From: Desulfobulbaceae bacterium
GTDB lineage: Bacteria; Desulfobacterota; Desulfobulbia; Desulfobulbales; SURF-16
Length of the DNA: 64,000 nt
NCBI GenBank assembly: GCA_024637145.1
Contig: JAGXFQ010000035.1
Span: 1-64,000 of the forward strand
Direction of reading: 5' to 3'
Positions 8,536 to 16,247 of the stretch are shown here, in pieces. The position numbers were made by a program, and so were the translations under genes. Each line of letters opens with the position of its first letter. The first letter of the stretch is position 1. The notes under the pieces were generated by a model that was not told the DNA's origin, searched no databases, and saw only the letters and a program-made list of their open reading frames with translations.

Positions 8536-9252
8536 CTAGTTGGCACCCATCAATTTGTCATCAAGGGAGCCGGTGACATCGGAGTGGCCTGCCTTGTCAA
8601 ATTCCATTTGTTGCAGGCTCTCGGCCTGCACAGGATGAGCAGTGAGGGGATTCATGGTCTCGGGCTTCTGCATGATCAGGTTCCGGCCAGGCTCATAGGG
8701 TAGGGGATTTGCTGCGTCGGTGGCGAGGCTCTTGCCAGCGTTGGTGTCGGCTTTTTGTTCTCTTTTTTCAGGGGCCAGAGGATTAACAAAGGGAGCAATA
8801 TCGGCTTTGCCTCCTGATTGTTTTTTTGACTTGCTCTGGGCCTCGGCAAGGGAGTTTTGGGCCCTCTTGTTGTCCGGTTCCAGCGAGAGCCCCGCCTGAT
8901 AGGCCTTGGCCGCCTCCCCCGGGCTTTCCAGGTTCATATACATGTCACCCATGCCAAAATAACTTTTTGCATATTTGGGCGCCAGCTTGGCAGCGACTTG
9001 ATAATATTTGAGGGCCTCTCTGTATTTTCGAAAACGCTCCATGGAATAGGCGTATTCAAAATTAAGGATGGGGTCATTGGGGCAATCGCTGATCCCTGAG
9101 TGAGCCAGCTCCTTCAGCTTGAGGATGTCTGTTTCCGCCTCAATCTGCTTACGAATGGCCAGGCAATCGGCAGCAAGAGTCTGGTTGCCAAAGGGCTGAA
9201 AAGCCAGCAGACCGAGAAAAAGACCTGAAGTGATAAAGAGGGTTCTTTTCAT
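8536..9252 (-). CDS. Exported TPR protein
   Basis: A 238-residue protein. It starts with a clear signal peptide (MKRTLFITSGLFLGLLAF, cleavage likely after a TLAA site near residue 28). Tandem TPR helices occupy about 50-145 (FEYAYSMERFRKYREALKYY, SYFGMGDMYMNLESPGEAAK). A low-complexity Lys/Pro/Asn tail follows with no recognised domain. It should act in the periplasm as a protein-binding scaffold. It begins one base after the stop of the DUF3365-HAMP gene, so the two are co-transcribed and may work together. No partner can be named from sequence. Confidence 0.72.
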   Translation of the reverse strand: MKRTLFITSGLFLGLLAFQPFGNQTLAADCLAIRKQIEAETDILKLKELAHSGISDCPNDPILNFEYAYSMERFRKYREALKYYQVAAKLAPKYAKSYFGMGDMYMNLESPGEAAKAYQAGLSLEPDNKRAQNSLAEAQSKSKKQSGGKADIAPFVNPLAPEKREQKADTNAGKSLATDAANPLPYEPGRNLIMQKPETMNPLTAHPVQAESLQQMEFDKAGHSDVTGSLDDKLMGAN

Positions 9253-9253
9253 T

Positions 9254-10126
9254 TTAGCGCCTTGTAAGCATGCGGGCTACGCTGATTCGGAGCCGGTCAA
9301 TAGCTCTTGAAAGAGAGCCGATCTCATCATTTGAATTGATAACCACAGGTTGGTCAAGGCCTTTGCCCAGACTGATTTCTTCGGTGCGATTGTTGAGTCT
9401 TATGAGGGGTTGCACAACACCTCTTTCCAGGAAGAGGCTGATGACAAAGAGGGTGAAGAGCAGACAGCCGGCGCCGATACCAAGGAGTTTCAAGGCGGTT
9501 TGCTTGGCCTGGGCAATGGCCTCAGAGATGGGGATGTAGACCATGAGGTTTGCCACAATTTCATCCATCTGCCAGTTGTAGCCGCTTTCTGAACCATATA
9601 TGGCAACCTGATCCTTAGGGGCGATGGCCGGGTCAGAGTGACACTCCAGGCAATTTTGGTTGTCTACCTTGAGGGGGACGGCCTGGTAAAAGAAATTGAT
9701 GCCGTTCTTGGCAATCGTTCCGGAGACCTCTTTACGGTCGGGATCTGCTTTGAACTGGTTTAAGATCTTTGTCTCAAAGGCATCAGCCCTATTATTTTCC
9801 TTAAGGGGGTTGCTGGCTGCATATTTGATCATGAAGCCGGGCATGCGCTGGTGAAAATATTCAAAGGTTGTGGTGCTGGCGGCAAATCCGGACATTAAGT
9901 TAGGGTAAAAGCGGTCTTTTTCAATGAGTTCGGAGATGAGTGGGGTTTGGTTTTTTCTGAAAAACTGCCGCTGGGCCTGCAGATAGTTAAGGATAATTTC
10001 ACCCTTGCTTGCGGCTTCTTTGAGTGCGGCTCGCCGGCTGAATTCATAACTTGCCCAGCCCAGCGCAACCAGGATAAGAAGACTAAGAATTCCCATAATA
10101 ATCATAAAGCGTGTTCGAATACCCAC
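9254..10126 (-). CDS. DUF3365 (Tll0287-like) heme sensor protein with HAMP, no output domain
   Basis: A 290-residue membrane protein: TM helix at about 8-28, extracytoplasmic domain at about 35-205 with a c-type heme motif CLECH (near residue 180), second TM at about 212-235, then a HAMP domain (VVQPLIRLNNRTEEISLG to the end). The extracytoplasmic part matches the DUF3365/Tll0287-like family, redox or gas sensors that often carry heme. The protein stops after HAMP, so it lacks kinase, cyclase or methyl-accepting output. The GTG start at 10126 is preceded by AAGGTG at good spacing. Downstream is an exported TPR protein; upstream, 193 bases away, is a soluble histidine kinase that lacks a transmembrane sensor. 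Confidence 0.82.
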   Translation of the reverse strand: MGIRTRFMIIMGILSLLILVALGWASYEFSRRAALKEAASKGEIILNYLQAQRQFFRKNQTPLISELIEKDRFYPNLMSGFAASTTTFEYFHQRMPGFMIKYAASNPLKENNRADAFETKILNQFKADPDRKEVSGTIAKNGINFFYQAVPLKVDNQNCLECHSDPAIAPKDQVAIYGSESGYNWQMDEIVANLMVYIPISEAIAQAKQTALKLLGIGAGCLLFTLFVISLFLERGVVQPLIRLNNRTEEISLGKGLDQPVVINSNDEIGSLSRAIDRLRISVARMLTRR

Positions 10127-10319
10127 TTAGATTCACCTTGTTGGATAAAAATTGTTCGAAAAAAAGTCTAGGTCCTTAAAATAACATTGTTTGTTATATT
10201 AGAAAACAGGAAAAAGGAGAAAATTAAGGCCTTTAGCCTGGATGTCCAAAATGAAATTGCCAAAAAGAGAAAGAAGCCTGGTGAGCTTTTTTGAGAGAAC
10301 AACCCCTATAAAAAGAAGG

Positions 10320-11402
10320 TTAGGCTAATAAGCCTTGTTTGTACTCCGCTATCTCACGGGAACGCGCCATGGGAATGGTGATGGTAACAGTGGTCCCTTC
10401 GCCTTCAACGCTGACAATATCCATGGTGCAACTCATTTGGGCAAGCATTTTTTTGGATAGGGCGAGACCAAGTCCGGTCCCCTTTTCCTTGGTGGTGTAG
10501 AAAGGTTTGCAAACATCATCAAGGGCGGCGGCCGGGATTCCGCAGCCGTTATCTTTAATCTTCAATAATATACTCTGCTCCTGGGAGTGGGCGGAGATGA
10601 TCAGCCGTGCTTCCTTGTTGTTTTGCATGGCATCCATGGCGTTGGCCAGGATGTTCATGGTGACCTGCTGCAGGGCGCGTCGATCTGCCTTTACCATCTC
10701 CGCCCCAGGTTCAACCTCAACGCTGATACTGATAAGGGTATCTTTGACACTGGAATACGCAGTGATAAGTTGCGTATTGTGCATGATAAAATCGGCAAGA
10801 TCCATCACCGTGGTCTGCGGTTGTTCATACATGTTAAAGTTCTTGAAGGACTTCAACAGATGCTCGATCCTTGATATTTCTTCCGAGACGCGAATAAAAT
10901 AGACCTCGATCTCATCAGGCGAGAAACGGTCTATGTTCTTTTGCAGAACCGTCAGGGCCATTTTGATGGAGTTGAGAGGATTGCCTATTTCGTGCCGGAT
11001 GCCTGAAAAAATATAGCCGACATTATTCATGGTGACCACGGCTTCGGCAATGGAATCCATCCTCTTCTGGTCAGTAATGTCCTGGAGGATAATGGAGACA
11101 AGATGACGGGATTTTGCTGGGGCATCAAGGGTATAGCGAATCAAACGCTCGCCATGCTTTTTGACGATCTTTACCTTTTTGGCGGTTGTCGAGGCCTGCA
11201 GTGTGCTTATTGTTGGGGCGATGGTCGGATAGAAAGATTCAAAATCAGGGGAAAGGGTGATAAGGCCCAAGATTTCGGAAGCCTGCTGGTTGTAATAGGT
11301 GACAACCTCTTTTTTCAGATCAACGATGACAATGCCGATATTTATCTCGTGCAGGATGTTGCGGAAAATCTGACAGTCGCACTCGTCTGAAGATGGGGTC
11401 AT
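10320..11402 (-). CDS. Cytosolic PAS-domain sensor histidine kinase
   Basis: A 360-residue kinase with no transmembrane helix. Residues about 8-125 form a PAS domain (NIGIVIVDLKKEVVTYYNQQ), followed by a HisKA-type segment with the phosphoacceptor in RHEIGNPLNSIK and an HATPase_c domain with N box NILANAMDAM, G1 DNGCGIP, F/G2 TTKEKGTGLGLALS. It is the first gene of a minus-strand run with the DUF3365-HAMP protein and the exported TPR protein. No response regulator is adjacent. The PAS domain may sense a cytosolic ligand or receive a signal from the HAMP protein; the latter is inference. Confidence 0.85.
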   Translation of the reverse strand: MTPSSDECDCQIFRNILHEINIGIVIVDLKKEVVTYYNQQASEILGLITLSPDFESFYPTIAPTISTLQASTTAKKVKIVKKHGERLIRYTLDAPAKSRHLVSIILQDITDQKRMDSIAEAVVTMNNVGYIFSGIRHEIGNPLNSIKMALTVLQKNIDRFSPDEIEVYFIRVSEEISRIEHLLKSFKNFNMYEQPQTTVMDLADFIMHNTQLITAYSSVKDTLISISVEVEPGAEMVKADRRALQQVTMNILANAMDAMQNNKEARLIISAHSQEQSILLKIKDNGCGIPAAALDDVCKPFYTTKEKGTGLGLALSKKMLAQMSCTMDIVSVEGEGTTVTITIPMARSREIAEYKQGLLA

Positions 11403-11794
11403 GGTGTTGGGCAGAGTATCAGGTTTAGCAGAAGGAATTCGTATATGGTCAGAGGCATTATTGTGCGCATTTTTTATTTGTCAAGTACGGGTTGCTGTTG
11501 TCTCATTAAAACAAAGAGTTAATATGTCATCATGTGATCTGTTGGGCCCTGGGAAGGGGGAAATATGGTTGCATTAATCAATCAGGCGGGATAGTCGTAA
11601 AGAGGATAAAAGCTGGTAGTGTGGTAAAGGGCTGGTATGGTACTCTTTTCGAGCATTTTTTTGCACCTTTTGTCTGCAGGTCTGGCGCTTTTCCGGGTGG
11701 CTGCCGGGTTTTTTTGAAGCAAAAGATGTTCTGCGGGCGCACCGGCCACCATTAGGATATCGCGGGTTTTATTATTGCACGGGGAAAAAGGGGC
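11403..11794. other. Gene-free region between divergent kinase and PilZ genes
   Basis: Nearly 400 bases, AT-rich near the kinase start. Open frames here have no domain or credible start signals. Presumably holds divergent promoters, but none can be assigned with confidence. Confidence 0.4.
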
Positions 11795-12289
11795 ATGGCA
11801 AAGCGAGTACGGGTAAATAGGAGCGATCTGGCGGCAATCACCTGTCCCCATTGTTCGAGCATGAAACTTATCTCTGTCAATAAATTCAAGGGTGTCAAGC
11901 ATACCCTGAAGGTCAAATGCACCTGTGCGAACAGTTTTTCGGTTTCTTTGGATTTTCGAGGCCGCTATAGGAAGTCAACAAATATCCCCGCCAAATATGT
12001 CAAACTTGACAAAAATATGAAAAAAATGGGGCAACAGTTGGCGCCCCACCTGAAATGCAAGGTGGCGGATCTGTCGCTGAGCGGTCTGGCCTTAACCATA
12101 AGCGGCTCTCATGATCTGCAGGTGGGTGATGAACTTCTGGTGGATTTTTTCCTGGATGATACCGCAAAGACCTATCTGAAGCGAAAGACCATTGTCCGGG
12201 TGCTTGGTGCGGGCTTTGTCGGCTGTCAATTTGATGAGGTGGATTCACCGGCCTATGACAAGGCCCTTGGTTTTTATTTGATGCCTTGA
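11795..12289 (+). CDS. PilZ-domain protein with N-terminal zinc-ribbon-like segment
   Basis: A 164-residue protein. The C-terminal part carries the c-di-GMP binding signature of PilZ: RxxxR as R55-G-R-Y-R59 and DxSxxG as D92-L-S-L-S-G97. The N-terminal 50 residues have C17-P-H-C20 and C42-T-C44, which could bind zinc. It probably acts as a soluble c-di-GMP receptor, fitting a genome with GGDEF (35136) and MglA/pilus-like genes. An A/G-rich SD (aaaaagggg) precedes the ATG. Monocistronic as far as the flanks show. Confidence 0.78.
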   Translation: MAKRVRVNRSDLAAITCPHCSSMKLISVNKFKGVKHTLKVKCTCANSFSVSLDFRGRYRKSTNIPAKYVKLDKNMKKMGQQLAPHLKCKVADLSLSGLALTISGSHDLQVGDELLVDFFLDDTAKTYLKRKTIVRVLGAGFVGCQFDEVDSPAYDKALGFYLMP

Positions 12290-12590
12290 CCCTCCTCTTT
12301 TTTTCCTCTTTGTTTTCGGGCCGCGCTTTTTTTTAAAAAGGGTGGCTTTTTTTATGGTTTCAGCCGTTGCCCTGATGCTTTTGCCAGCCTGGGCAACGAA
12401 TTGAGGTGCGGCAGTGGTTACTCTCCTTAAAGTCTGCTATGGTGGGACTTTACCAAAAGGAACATTGACAAGACCTCTCTTTGATATTTCTTGAACAGGC
12501 CGGGGGTGGGGATGAAGAGCTGAGGTTGAAAAAAAAACGGCGACACCCTTTTTTTACAGGTGAGCTGAGCCAGGGGGAGTCAAGAGAGCT
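12290..12590. other. Gene-free region upstream of nucleoside-recognition gene
   Basis: About 300 bases rich in T and G runs. A TTGACA at 12465 has no good -10 partner. No RNA gene or conserved structure is recognised. Confidence 0.4.
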
Positions 12591-13550
12591 GTGAGTATAA
12601 TGGACATCATCCTTATGTTGTGGCAGGGGCTGGCCTTGCCTTTGCTGAAGTTGATTTTTTATATCTCTCTGGGGTTGGCTTTTGCCAATTTCATTGAATC
12701 ACTCAACTGGACCCATAAGATTGCCCTTGTTGCCAGGCCCCTCATTCGACTGGGCCATCTTTCCAGCGTCACAGGGGCGAGTTTTTCCATGGCGTTTTTC
12801 TCCGGAATTGCCGCTAATACCATGCTGGCCGAGGCCTTTGACCAACAACGTATTGATAAAAAAGAGCTTGTTTGCGCGAATCTCTTTAACTCGCTGCCCA
12901 CTTATTTTCTCCACCTGCCCACCATGTTCTTCATCTCTGTGCCCCTTATTAAAGGCGCGGCCCTGATTTATGTGGCCATCACCTTTTTGGCCGCTCTGCT
13001 TCGGACCCTCATTATCCTGGTGGTGGGTCGTTTTTTCCTCGAAGAAAAAAAATATACGGAGTTGGGTCTGGCCGCAGAAAAACGTCTGACCCTGCGTCAA
13101 GCCCTGGTCAAAACAGGCAAGCGGTTTCGTAAGCGTTTGAAAAAAATAGTTTTATTTACGGTGCCCATTTACACGGTTATCTTCGTCATTAATAAGGCCG
13201 GGGGCTTTGACTTGCTGGAAGCCTTTATGGCCGATCATCTTGGTATTCTTTCCTGGCTTCATCCGCAAAGCCTTGGTATTATTGTCCTGCATCTCACCGC
13301 TGAATTCACAGCCGGCCTTGCTGTGGCAGGCGCCTTGCTTGAGGCGGGAACCATGAGCTATCGAGAGATTGTCCTGGCTTTACTGGTGGGGAATATTCTT
13401 TCCTCCCCTGTGCGTGCCGTTCGTCATCAGCTCCCTTATTATGCCGGGATCTTTTCTTCTCGCATTGCCATAGAACTGATAGTGTACAACCAGTGTTTCC
13501 GAGTAGGCTCCCTCGTGGCGGTGAGTCTTGTCTATTACTTGTTCTTCTGA
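12591..13550 (+). CDS. Nucleoside-recognition (Gate) domain integral membrane protein
   Basis: A 319-residue hydrophobic protein with around eight transmembrane helices. It has the family pattern of two similar halves with gate-like loops (VTGASFSMAFFSGIAANTML; VAGALLEAGTMSYREIVLAL). Relatives include the spore SpmA/SpmB pair and nucleoside-transporter gate domains; substrate and direction are unknown. A GTG start at 12591 and an ATG at 12600 are both possible; an AGGGGGAG lies at about 12572. The transglycosylase gene starts 14 bases after the stop, so the two are likely co-transcribed. Confidence 0.7.
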   Translation: MSIMDIILMLWQGLALPLLKLIFYISLGLAFANFIESLNWTHKIALVARPLIRLGHLSSVTGASFSMAFFSGIAANTMLAEAFDQQRIDKKELVCANLFNSLPTYFLHLPTMFFISVPLIKGAALIYVAITFLAALLRTLIILVVGRFFLEEKKYTELGLAAEKRLTLRQALVKTGKRFRKRLKKIVLFTVPIYTVIFVINKAGGFDLLEAFMADHLGILSWLHPQSLGIIVLHLTAEFTAGLAVAGALLEAGTMSYREIVLALLVGNILSSPVRAVRHQLPYYAGIFSSRIAIELIVYNQCFRVGSLVAVSLVYYLFF

Positions 13551-13564
13551 GAATATCTGAATTT

Positions 13565-15988
13565 ATGTGTCGAATCCTTTTCATCTTCCTGGCGTCTCTT
13601 TTGGTGGCAGGGCCTGCGGGTCCAGCATTGGCAACAACCGGCAGTGATCCGTTTCCGGTTCATGCCTCCATGCGGCCTAATGTGGAATTTTGGGAAAAGG
13701 TTTATTCAGCATACCCTTCCACCAAAGGTGTGCTCCATGACAGTAAGAATTTGGCGATTATTTATGAAGTTATAGATCTTGCTCCTCATGGTCATGGCAG
13801 CAGGCAGGTGAACAGAAGGCGGGTTGAGCAGGCCAAGGAACGGTATCAGGCCATGCTTGCCAGGTTCGCCCAGGGAACATCGCCAACAACAAAGATTGAA
13901 TGCCGTGTTTACGGGATGTTTGGACCCAGTCCCACCAGGGATGCGTTCCGTCAGGCGCGGGACGATATACGCTGTCAGACCGGCCAAAAGGATAAGTTTC
14001 TGGCGGGCTTGAAGCGCTCCGGTAAGTATCTTGAGCGGCTGCAGGATATTTTTAGAAATCAGGGCCTCCCTGAGGATCTTGCCTATCTGCCCCATGTTGA
14101 GTCTTCTTATAATTATGAGGCCTATTCCAAATTCGGTGCCGCCGGTATCTGGCAATTCACCCGGGCCACCGGGAAACGCTTTATGCAGGTTGATTACGCT
14201 GTTGATGAGCGCCGTGACCCCATTGTCGCTTCGCACGCTGCTGCCAGGTTCCTGGCGGCAAATCATGAACTTCTGGGTAATTGGCCCCTGGCCCTCACTG
14301 CCTATAATCATGGCCCCACTGGTATGGTTCGCGCTCTTAAGGAAAAGGGGAGTTATGCCCGGATATTTGATGAATATGACGGCAAAAGGTTCGGCTTTGC
14401 CTCGCGGAATTTTTATGCAGAATTTATTGCAGCCCGTCAAGTCGCCAAAAATTATAAGAGATATTTCGGTAATATAAGTCTTGATAAACCGGTTTTGTAT
14501 CATACCATTGAGATGGCCGGCTATGCCCCGGTGGCCACAATCGCCGATTTTTTCCATGTCGGGGTAGATGAGGTCAGGAGGGTTAATCCTGCCTTGCGCC
14601 CCCCTGTTTTTGATGGCCAAAAGCATATTCCCAAAGGTTACAGGCTCCGTTTGCCGGGACAGGCCCAAAAAATGGCCAGGATGTCAACGGCCTTACCCTC
14701 CTCGCTCTTTGAACAGAGCCAGAAGAAATCGCAGTTTTACCGGGTTCAACGGGGTGATACGGCCGGCAAGATCGCCAGGCGCCATAAAGTCAGTATTAAT
14801 GAACTGGCGGCGGCCAACGGCTTGAGCCGCAAGGCCACGATTTATGTGGGCCAGAATCTTAACATCCCCGGGCCGGGAAGAAAGGCCACCATGGTGGCCT
14901 CAGCAGCCCCCAGCCGGAGGCAGAATCAGGAGGTGCCTACTTTGGCCACCTTAAAGGGCAAGGTAATGGCCACGGCCCTTGTGGCGGAGAGGAGTGATGC
15001 CGCGCCGGTGGGCAGCCTTGCCAAGTGGCGGCCGCAGGGTAATCCCCAGGGAATGATCGCGGCTCGGGAGGAAGAGAGACCTTTTGTGCCCTTGGTGGCC
15101 CGGACCGCCAAAAAGCGAGTGGTGGCAACAAAAATGCCGACGGTGGCTGATGTCCCAAGGCTTTCCCCTGTGGTGGTTGCGGACCTCTCCGAAAGTATCC
15201 TTTCTCTCAGTGTCCCCCAGGATGGATCTGAACTCCTCATCCCGCCGGTGGAGGTTGAGCCGCCCACCCCCTTGGCGGCGGAGCAGCAGGGGCGCCGCCT
15301 GATTGCGGAGACAGCAGACCTTGGCCGGAAAGAAGAGATGGTGGTGGCGGAAGAAACCGCCGTGGTGGTGGCTGAAGCCGGGGAAGCCAGTGGCGAGATC
15401 AATCCGCTGGTCTTGGTTGGTAATTTCGATGTCGCCAGGCTGAAAACCGTCAAGGGCAGCCCCACCGGCACCATTCAGGTCGAGGTTGAAGAGACCCTGG
15501 GCCATTATGCCGACTGGCTTGAGATTCCTACCCATAAAATAAGGACACTTAACCACTATCGTTTCGGCAGGGCTATTCGTTACGGTCAGGAGTTGCAGCT
15601 GCCCTTTGCCAAGGTTTCCAAGGAAAATTTTGAAGAGCGGCGGTATCTTTATCACAAGGAGCTGGTGGAAGACTTTTTTGTGGCCTACCGGGTGGAGAGC
15701 GAGACGAGCTATCGGGTAAAGAAGGGTGATACGCTCTGGAGCTTATGCCACGATGAGTTTGAGCTGCCCTTCTGGCTCATCAAGCAGTATAATGCCGGCT
15801 TTGATTTCCACGCCATGCGTCTGGGCTCGGAAATTAAAGTGCCCGTGGTCACCGAGATCGATGCGGACAGCCAGGTTGCGGAGGTGATTCCCGTGCCTCC
15901 GGCCGGTAAATCCCTGGCAAAAAAAGATGCCCCCCCTGCAGCTGGCCTGGCACGAGAAAATCTGATTTCTGATAACTTGTTAATATAA
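13565..15988 (+). CDS. mltD: Membrane-bound lytic murein transglycosylase D-like, with LysM repeats
   Basis: An 807-residue exported enzyme that cleaves the MurNAc-GlcNAc bond of peptidoglycan to give 1,6-anhydro ends. It has a signal peptide at 1-23 (MCRILFIFLASLLVAG...ALA) and an SLT domain with catalytic Glu179 in LPHVESSYN, then GAAGIWQFTRATG. Later come LysM-type modules: a degenerate one near 320-375, a good one at YRVQRGDTAGKIARRH (about 395), a degenerate one near 640, and a last one at YRVKKGDTLWSLCHDEF (about 715). A long Ala/Val/Pro-rich linker separates them. E. coli MltD is about 450 residues, so this version is much extended. The start is placed at 13565 because the upstream in-frame extension overlaps the previous gene and the signal peptide begins here. 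Confidence 0.85.
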   Translation: MCRILFIFLASLLVAGPAGPALATTGSDPFPVHASMRPNVEFWEKVYSAYPSTKGVLHDSKNLAIIYEVIDLAPHGHGSRQVNRRRVEQAKERYQAMLARFAQGTSPTTKIECRVYGMFGPSPTRDAFRQARDDIRCQTGQKDKFLAGLKRSGKYLERLQDIFRNQGLPEDLAYLPHVESSYNYEAYSKFGAAGIWQFTRATGKRFMQVDYAVDERRDPIVASHAAARFLAANHELLGNWPLALTAYNHGPTGMVRALKEKGSYARIFDEYDGKRFGFASRNFYAEFIAARQVAKNYKRYFGNISLDKPVLYHTIEMAGYAPVATIADFFHVGVDEVRRVNPALRPPVFDGQKHIPKGYRLRLPGQAQKMARMSTALPSSLFEQSQKKSQFYRVQRGDTAGKIARRHKVSINELAAANGLSRKATIYVGQNLNIPGPGRKATMVASAAPSRRQNQEVPTLATLKGKVMATALVAERSDAAPVGSLAKWRPQGNPQGMIAAREEERPFVPLVARTAKKRVVATKMPTVADVPRLSPVVVADLSESILSLSVPQDGSELLIPPVEVEPPTPLAAEQQGRRLIAETADLGRKEEMVVAEETAVVVAEAGEASGEINPLVLVGNFDVARLKTVKGSPTGTIQVEVEETLGHYADWLEIPTHKIRTLNHYRFGRAIRYGQELQLPFAKVSKENFEERRYLYHKELVEDFFVAYRVESETSYRVKKGDTLWSLCHDEFELPFWLIKQYNAGFDFHAMRLGSEIKVPVVTEIDADSQVAEVIPVPPAGKSLAKKDAPPAAGLARENLISDNLLI

Positions 15989-16247
15989 TTAAAATTAAAA
16001 AATAATCATTTACTCTGCAAGAGGGCGCATATCTTTGTTCTTTCTTCCACTCCGTGCTGGAATTGAACCCCGCTCTTGAGGTAAGGGCTCCAAGTTTCCT
16101 GTGGCCAAAGAGGAAAAGATGCCTCTTGTCTGCCCTTGTGGTTTGACGCCTTATCTCTAGAAGTGGCGTTCTCTTCTCAGGCGCTTCTCCCTTTGCTAAC
16201 GGTCCGGGCGGCACATAGCTGTTGCCTGTTTCCAGGTCTGAATTTTT

